7,987 nucleotides of DNA from positions 1 through 7,987 of the forward strand of contig CBDUEV010000102.1 of NCBI GenBank assembly GCA_965366365.1, in the 5' to 3' direction. Every line of letters starts with the position of its first letter. Positions within the stretch are counted from its first letter, which is position 1. Below, piece after piece: positions 5,889 to 7,987 of the stretch. The stretch comes from CBDUEV01 sp965366365 (GTDB lineage: Bacteria; Actinomycetota; Acidimicrobiia; Spongiisociales; JAENVV01). The translations under genes and the position numbers were made by a program. Below the pieces are notes generated by a model, which searched no databases, was not told the origin of the DNA, and saw only the letters and a program-made list of their open reading frames with translations.

Positions 5889-7526
5889 ATGTCGCACACC
5901 ACTCGACTCATCCTCGGGCTCCTCCTCTCGTTGGTCGTCGTTTCGGGTTCTGTCAGCATCGCCTCCGCCGAACTCCCGCCGGGCGGTACTTTCACCGACG
6001 ACGACAACAGCGCCCACGAAGGCGACATCGAGGCGATCGCAGCCATCGGGATCACCAAGGGCTGTAACCCGCCCACCAACGATCTGTTCTGTCCCAAGGC
6101 TTCGGTGACGCGCGGGCAAATGGCAGCCTTTCTCGTCAGGGCCAGGAACCTGCCGGCGACGAGCGAGGCGCCTTTCGGCGACGCAAGCGGCGTCTTCGAG
6201 GACGACATCAACCGCCTTGCCGCGGCCGGCATCACCAAGGGCTGCAACCCGCCCACCAACGATCTGTTCTGTCCGGAGGCTTCGGTGACGCGCGGGCAGA
6301 TGGCGGCCTTCCTCGTGAGGGCGTTCGACCTGCCGCCCACGAGCGAGGCGCCTTTCGGCGACGTGGAGGGCGTGTTCGAGGACGACATCAATCGCCTTGC
6401 CGCGGCCGGCATCACCCAGGGCTGTAACCCGCCGGCCAACACGGCTTACTGCCCCGGCTCCGTGGTGACCCGCGAGCAGATGGCCACCTTCCTCACCAGA
6501 GCGTTGGGCTTGACACCCATCGTGCCGCCCCCACCCGCCGAACCCCCCACCGGCAATCCGGAGGGGACGGCCCCCGTTCCGGCCGAGGCCGAGGCCGTCG
6601 ACACCTCCTCGCCGGACGTCGTCGTGGGCAACGGAACCCCGGCGAGCTGCACCTCGGCTGCGGTCGTCGCCGCGGTGGCCCAGGGCGGCATCATCGTCTT
6701 CGATTGCGGACCCGATCCGACCACGATCGAGATGCTGGAAACCGCCAAGGTGTTCAACGACACCGGTCCTCAGATCGTCCTCGACGGGGGAGGGCTGGTC
6801 ACCTTGAGCGGACGCGACCAGAACCGGATCCTGTACATGAACACCTGTGACCCGGCCCAGGTATGGACCACGCCGCACTGCCAGGATCAAGATCACCCCC
6901 AGCTCACCGTCCAGAACCTGACCTTTGTCGAGGGGAACGCGAAGGGCGAGGACCCCGATGGTGGCGGCGCCATCTGGGTACGGGGCGGTCGGTTCAAGAT
7001 CGTCAACTCCCGCTTCTTCAACAACGTCTGTGACGACGAGGGTCCCGACGTCGGCGGAGCGGCGGTGCGGGTCTTCAGTCAGTACCAAGGCCTCCCCGTG
7101 TACGTGGTCAACAGCACGTTCGGAGGCGGGGACGGGTACGGTAACGTTTGCTCGAACGGCGGTGGCTTGAGCAGCATCGGGGTGTCCTTCACCGTCATCA
7201 ACAGCCTCTTCACCCACAATCTCGCCATCGGCAATGGCGCCAACCCGGCACGCAGCGGAACCCCGGGGGGCGGCAGCGGGGGCGCGATCTACAACGATGG
7301 GAACACGTTCACCCTGACTGTCGTGGACACGATCATCGAGGACAACCACGCCAACGAGGGCGGCGGTGCCATCTTCTTCGTGAGCAACGACCGGACCGGG
7401 ACGCTGCGAATCGAGGACTCGACCTTGCGAAGGAATCCCAGCGACGGCTTCGAGACAGCCGGCTTCCCCGGCATCTTCTACCTCGGCGACGGAGCCATCC
7501 AGGTGATCAACTCCACCATCGAGTGA
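5889..7526 (+). CDS. Secreted surface protein: three SLH-like repeats plus Pmp-like right-handed beta-helix
   Basis: A 545-residue exported protein. Residues 1-27 are a signal peptide (basic TTR, hydrophobic core, ASA cleavage site before E28). Three SLH-like repeats of 60-residue period follow (about 46-208), each with FxDD/FGD, a DI...AAxGIT core, a Cys pair in GCNPPxNxxxCP (C59/C68, C119/C128, C179/C188) and a TRxQMAxFLxRA helix. They probably bind the cell wall or envelope polymer. A Pro/Glu-rich linker (212-240) leads to a beta-helix domain (about 245-545) with coil repeats carrying GGAI-type (360-363, 389-392, 464-467, 491-495) and FxxN-like (376-379, 441-444, 483-486) motifs, as in Pmp/autotransporter-like adhesins and pectate-lyase folds. 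No catalytic residues, LPXTG or C-terminal anchor are visible; it ends abruptly after VINSTIE. A surface adhesin or structural role is likely, function unknown. Repeats of this Cys-pair type are, from memory, common in Acidimicrobiia. Confidence 0.9.
   Translation: MSHTTRLILGLLLSLVVVSGSVSIASAELPPGGTFTDDDNSAHEGDIEAIAAIGITKGCNPPTNDLFCPKASVTRGQMAAFLVRARNLPATSEAPFGDASGVFEDDINRLAAAGITKGCNPPTNDLFCPEASVTRGQMAAFLVRAFDLPPTSEAPFGDVEGVFEDDINRLAAAGITQGCNPPANTAYCPGSVVTREQMATFLTRALGLTPIVPPPPAEPPTGNPEGTAPVPAEAEAVDTSSPDVVVGNGTPASCTSAAVVAAVAQGGIIVFDCGPDPTTIEMLETAKVFNDTGPQIVLDGGGLVTLSGRDQNRILYMNTCDPAQVWTTPHCQDQDHPQLTVQNLTFVEGNAKGEDPDGGGAIWVRGGRFKIVNSRFFNNVCDDEGPDVGGAAVRVFSQYQGLPVYVVNSTFGGGDGYGNVCSNGGGLSSIGVSFTVINSLFTHNLAIGNGANPARSGTPGGGSGGAIYNDGNTFTLTVVDTIIEDNHANEGGGAIFFVSNDRTGTLRIEDSTLRRNPSDGFETAGFPGIFYLGDGAIQVINSTIE
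6024..6512 (+). repeat. Three 180-nt tandem repeats encoding SLH-like domains
   Basis: Copies at 6024-6203, 6204-6383 and a partial third at 6384-6512. Copies 1 and 2 share long identical DNA runs over the Cys-pair and TRGQMAAF regions, and copies 2 and 3 share the DDINRLAAAGIT segment almost exactly. Similarity at the DNA level, including synonymous sites, suggests recent duplication or gene conversion. Confidence 0.85.
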
Positions 7527-7556
7527 CCTCCCGGCGAGAGAGTGGTGCAGGTCTAG

Positions 7557-7562
7557 TAACAT
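7557..7562 (+). promoter_or_regulatory. Candidate -10 element for the SRP RNA gene
   Basis: TAACAT lies 7 nt before the first base of the predicted closing helix of the SRP RNA (7570), a normal distance from a -10 box to a transcription start. The gap from the preceding stop (7526) is only 43 nt, so the promoter must lie here unless the RNA is processed from a longer transcript. The -35 match is poor. Confidence 0.5.
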
Positions 7563-7569
7563 CTCGGAT

Positions 7570-7840
7570 CCGTGCTAGGTGGGGCGTTAGGGGTGCCCTG
7601 TACTCGAAGTCCTCTTCATGCGAGACCGAATTCCCTGCCTGAGGGCAACGACCCGGTGGGTCTAGCGCCAGGCACGCGGCGATGACAGGTCGGGTCCTGT
7701 GCGGCGTGGCCCCGTGAACCGGGTCAGGTCCGGAAGGAAGCAGCTCTAAGCGGTCCGCCACGGGTGACATGGGATCGCCCGGCCCGAGCTGGCGACTTGG
7801 AACGCGCCACTGCGGCTGTTGCTCGAAGGCAGGGGCACGG
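7570..7840 (+). ncRNA. ffs: Signal recognition particle RNA, large (Alu-domain) bacterial type
   Basis: RNA core of the signal recognition particle, which with Ffh delivers nascent membrane and secreted proteins to FtsY and SecYEG. The S domain holds the near-invariant CAGGTCCGGAAGGAAGCAGC (7725-7744) with GGAA tetraloop at 7732-7735. Upstream there is also an Alu domain: GTGCTAGGTGGGG (7572-7584), GGTGCCCTGTAC (7592-7603) and CCGAATTCCC (7626-7635), very like B. subtilis scRNA. Alu helices AGGGG/CCTCT (7590-7594 and 7611-7615) and CTCG/CGAG have different bases from B. subtilis but still pair. Long-range stems bracket the molecule: CCGTGC/GCACGG (7570-7575 and 7835-7840), CCTGCCT/AGGCAGG (7634-7640 and 7827-7833), GCAAC/GTTGC (7645-7649 and 7818-7822), CGCCAG/CTGGCG (7666-7671 and 7789-7794) and GGTCGGG/CCCGGCC (7688-7694 and 7778-7784). 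The size, about 271 nt, fits the large class. Ends are set by the outermost stem, uncertain by a few bases. Confidence 0.95.
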
Positions 7841-7861
7841 AAACGAACTGGAACGACTTCG

Positions 7862-7876
7862 CCCCAGTCTCTGGGG
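7862..7876 (+). terminator. Terminator-like hairpin after the SRP RNA
   Basis: CCCCAG-TCT-CTGGGG, a perfect 6-bp stem with a 3-nt loop, begins 22 nt past the end of the SRP RNA. There is no T-run directly after it, so efficiency is uncertain. It lies between two RNA genes, where a boundary is expected. Confidence 0.5.
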
Positions 7877-7881
7877 TGCGG

Positions 7882-7887
7882 TAAAGT
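7882..7887 (+). promoter_or_regulatory. Candidate -10 element for tRNA-Ser
   Basis: TAAAGT lies 10 nt before the first base of tRNA-Ser (7898), which would give a very short 5' leader for RNase P to remove. It follows the hairpin at 7862-7876 by 5 nt. The -35 candidate TTCGCC (7858-7863) is weak. Confidence 0.45.
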
Positions 7888-7897
7888 TTCGGCGCCC

Positions 7898-7987
7898 GGA
7901 GGGGTCGCATAGTCCGGTCTAGTGCGCTGCACTCGAAATGCAGTAAGGGTTCACGCCCTTCGAGGGTTCGAATCCCTCCCCCTCCGC
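7898..7987 (+). tRNA. tRNA-Ser(CGA), reaching the window end
   Basis: A class II tRNA. The acceptor stem GGAGGGG/CCCCTCC (7898-7904 and 7979-7985) pairs fully. The anticodon arm is CTGCA-CTCGAAA-TGCAG (7927-7943) with anticodon CGA at 7934-7936, reading UCG serine codons. The long variable arm AAGGG-TTCACG-CCCTT and the T arm GAGGG-TTCGAAT-CCCTC (7962-7978) follow. The discriminator is G7986, the usual serine identity base. C7987 may be the first base of an encoded CCA, but the window stops there. It would be charged by the SerS encoded at 1910-3166. Confidence 0.96.

Noticed and set aside
5601..7562. A 653-codon open frame on the minus strand, longer than the sense gene
   Set aside because: It lies antisense to the SLH/beta-helix gene and part of the F420-family gene. 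Its product is a low-complexity mix of Gly, Val, Asp, Arg and Ala without domains, as expected for a high-GC shadow frame. The sense strand has a signal peptide, conserved repeats and motifs.
7688..7784. Small (4.5S-type) SRP RNA as the full gene
   Set aside because: This is only the S-domain part. Conserved Alu-domain sequence upstream and matching long-range stems on both sides show a larger molecule.
1..7987. Mobile element, prophage, integration site or defence system, considered because tRNA genes flank the window
   Set aside because: No integrase, transposase, terminal inverted repeats, duplicated tRNA 3' end or defence-type protein was seen; composition and gene content look chromosomal throughout.

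Overview
The window looks like a chromosomal segment of a high-GC actinobacterium, most likely Acidimicrobiia or a close relative. The clues are an F420 (DDN)-family oxidoreductase, a menaquinone-type MenG/UbiE methyltransferase, likely leaderless starts, and a secreted protein with three SLH-like repeats carrying the Cys-pair signature GCNPPTNDLFCP. The taxonomic call is inference, since no 16S or other marker is present.

Layout. The window opens inside a tRNA-Leu(CAG) gene (1-55). An uncharacterised single-pass membrane protein (161-1198) follows and converges with a mismatch-specific uracil-DNA glycosylase gene, mug (1775 down to 1212). Divergent from mug is seryl-tRNA synthetase (serS, 1910-3166), whose last 8 bases overlap the GTG start of a menG/ubiE-type quinone C-methyltransferase gene (3159-3830). 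A tandem pair of 36-nt, double-palindrome repeats fills the gap to a convergent methyltransferase-like gene of unknown role (5039 down to 3930). Divergent from that gene is a DDN/F420-dependent nitroreductase-family gene (5157-5807), with a perfect 17-nt palindrome just upstream and an unusual C-terminal hydrophobic tail in the product. After a GC-rich stem-loop comes a secreted protein with SLH-like repeats and a Pmp-like beta-helix (5889-7526).

The right end is an RNA block: a full-length signal recognition particle RNA of the large, Alu-domain-containing type (about 7570-7840), then a terminator-like hairpin and tRNA-Ser(CGA) (7898 to the window edge).

Most genes are ordinary housekeeping and do not form one pathway. 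serS and tRNA-Ser share the serine-charging step, and the SRP RNA serves export of proteins such as the two membrane or secreted ones here. I found no defence, mobile or biosynthetic system. The points most worth a second look are the 36-nt tandem repeat, whose only differences fall at unpaired positions and which encodes the same peptide motif on both strands; the Bacillus-like large SRP RNA in an actinobacterial setting; the 17-nt palindrome at the F420-family gene; and the SLH plus beta-helix surface protein.
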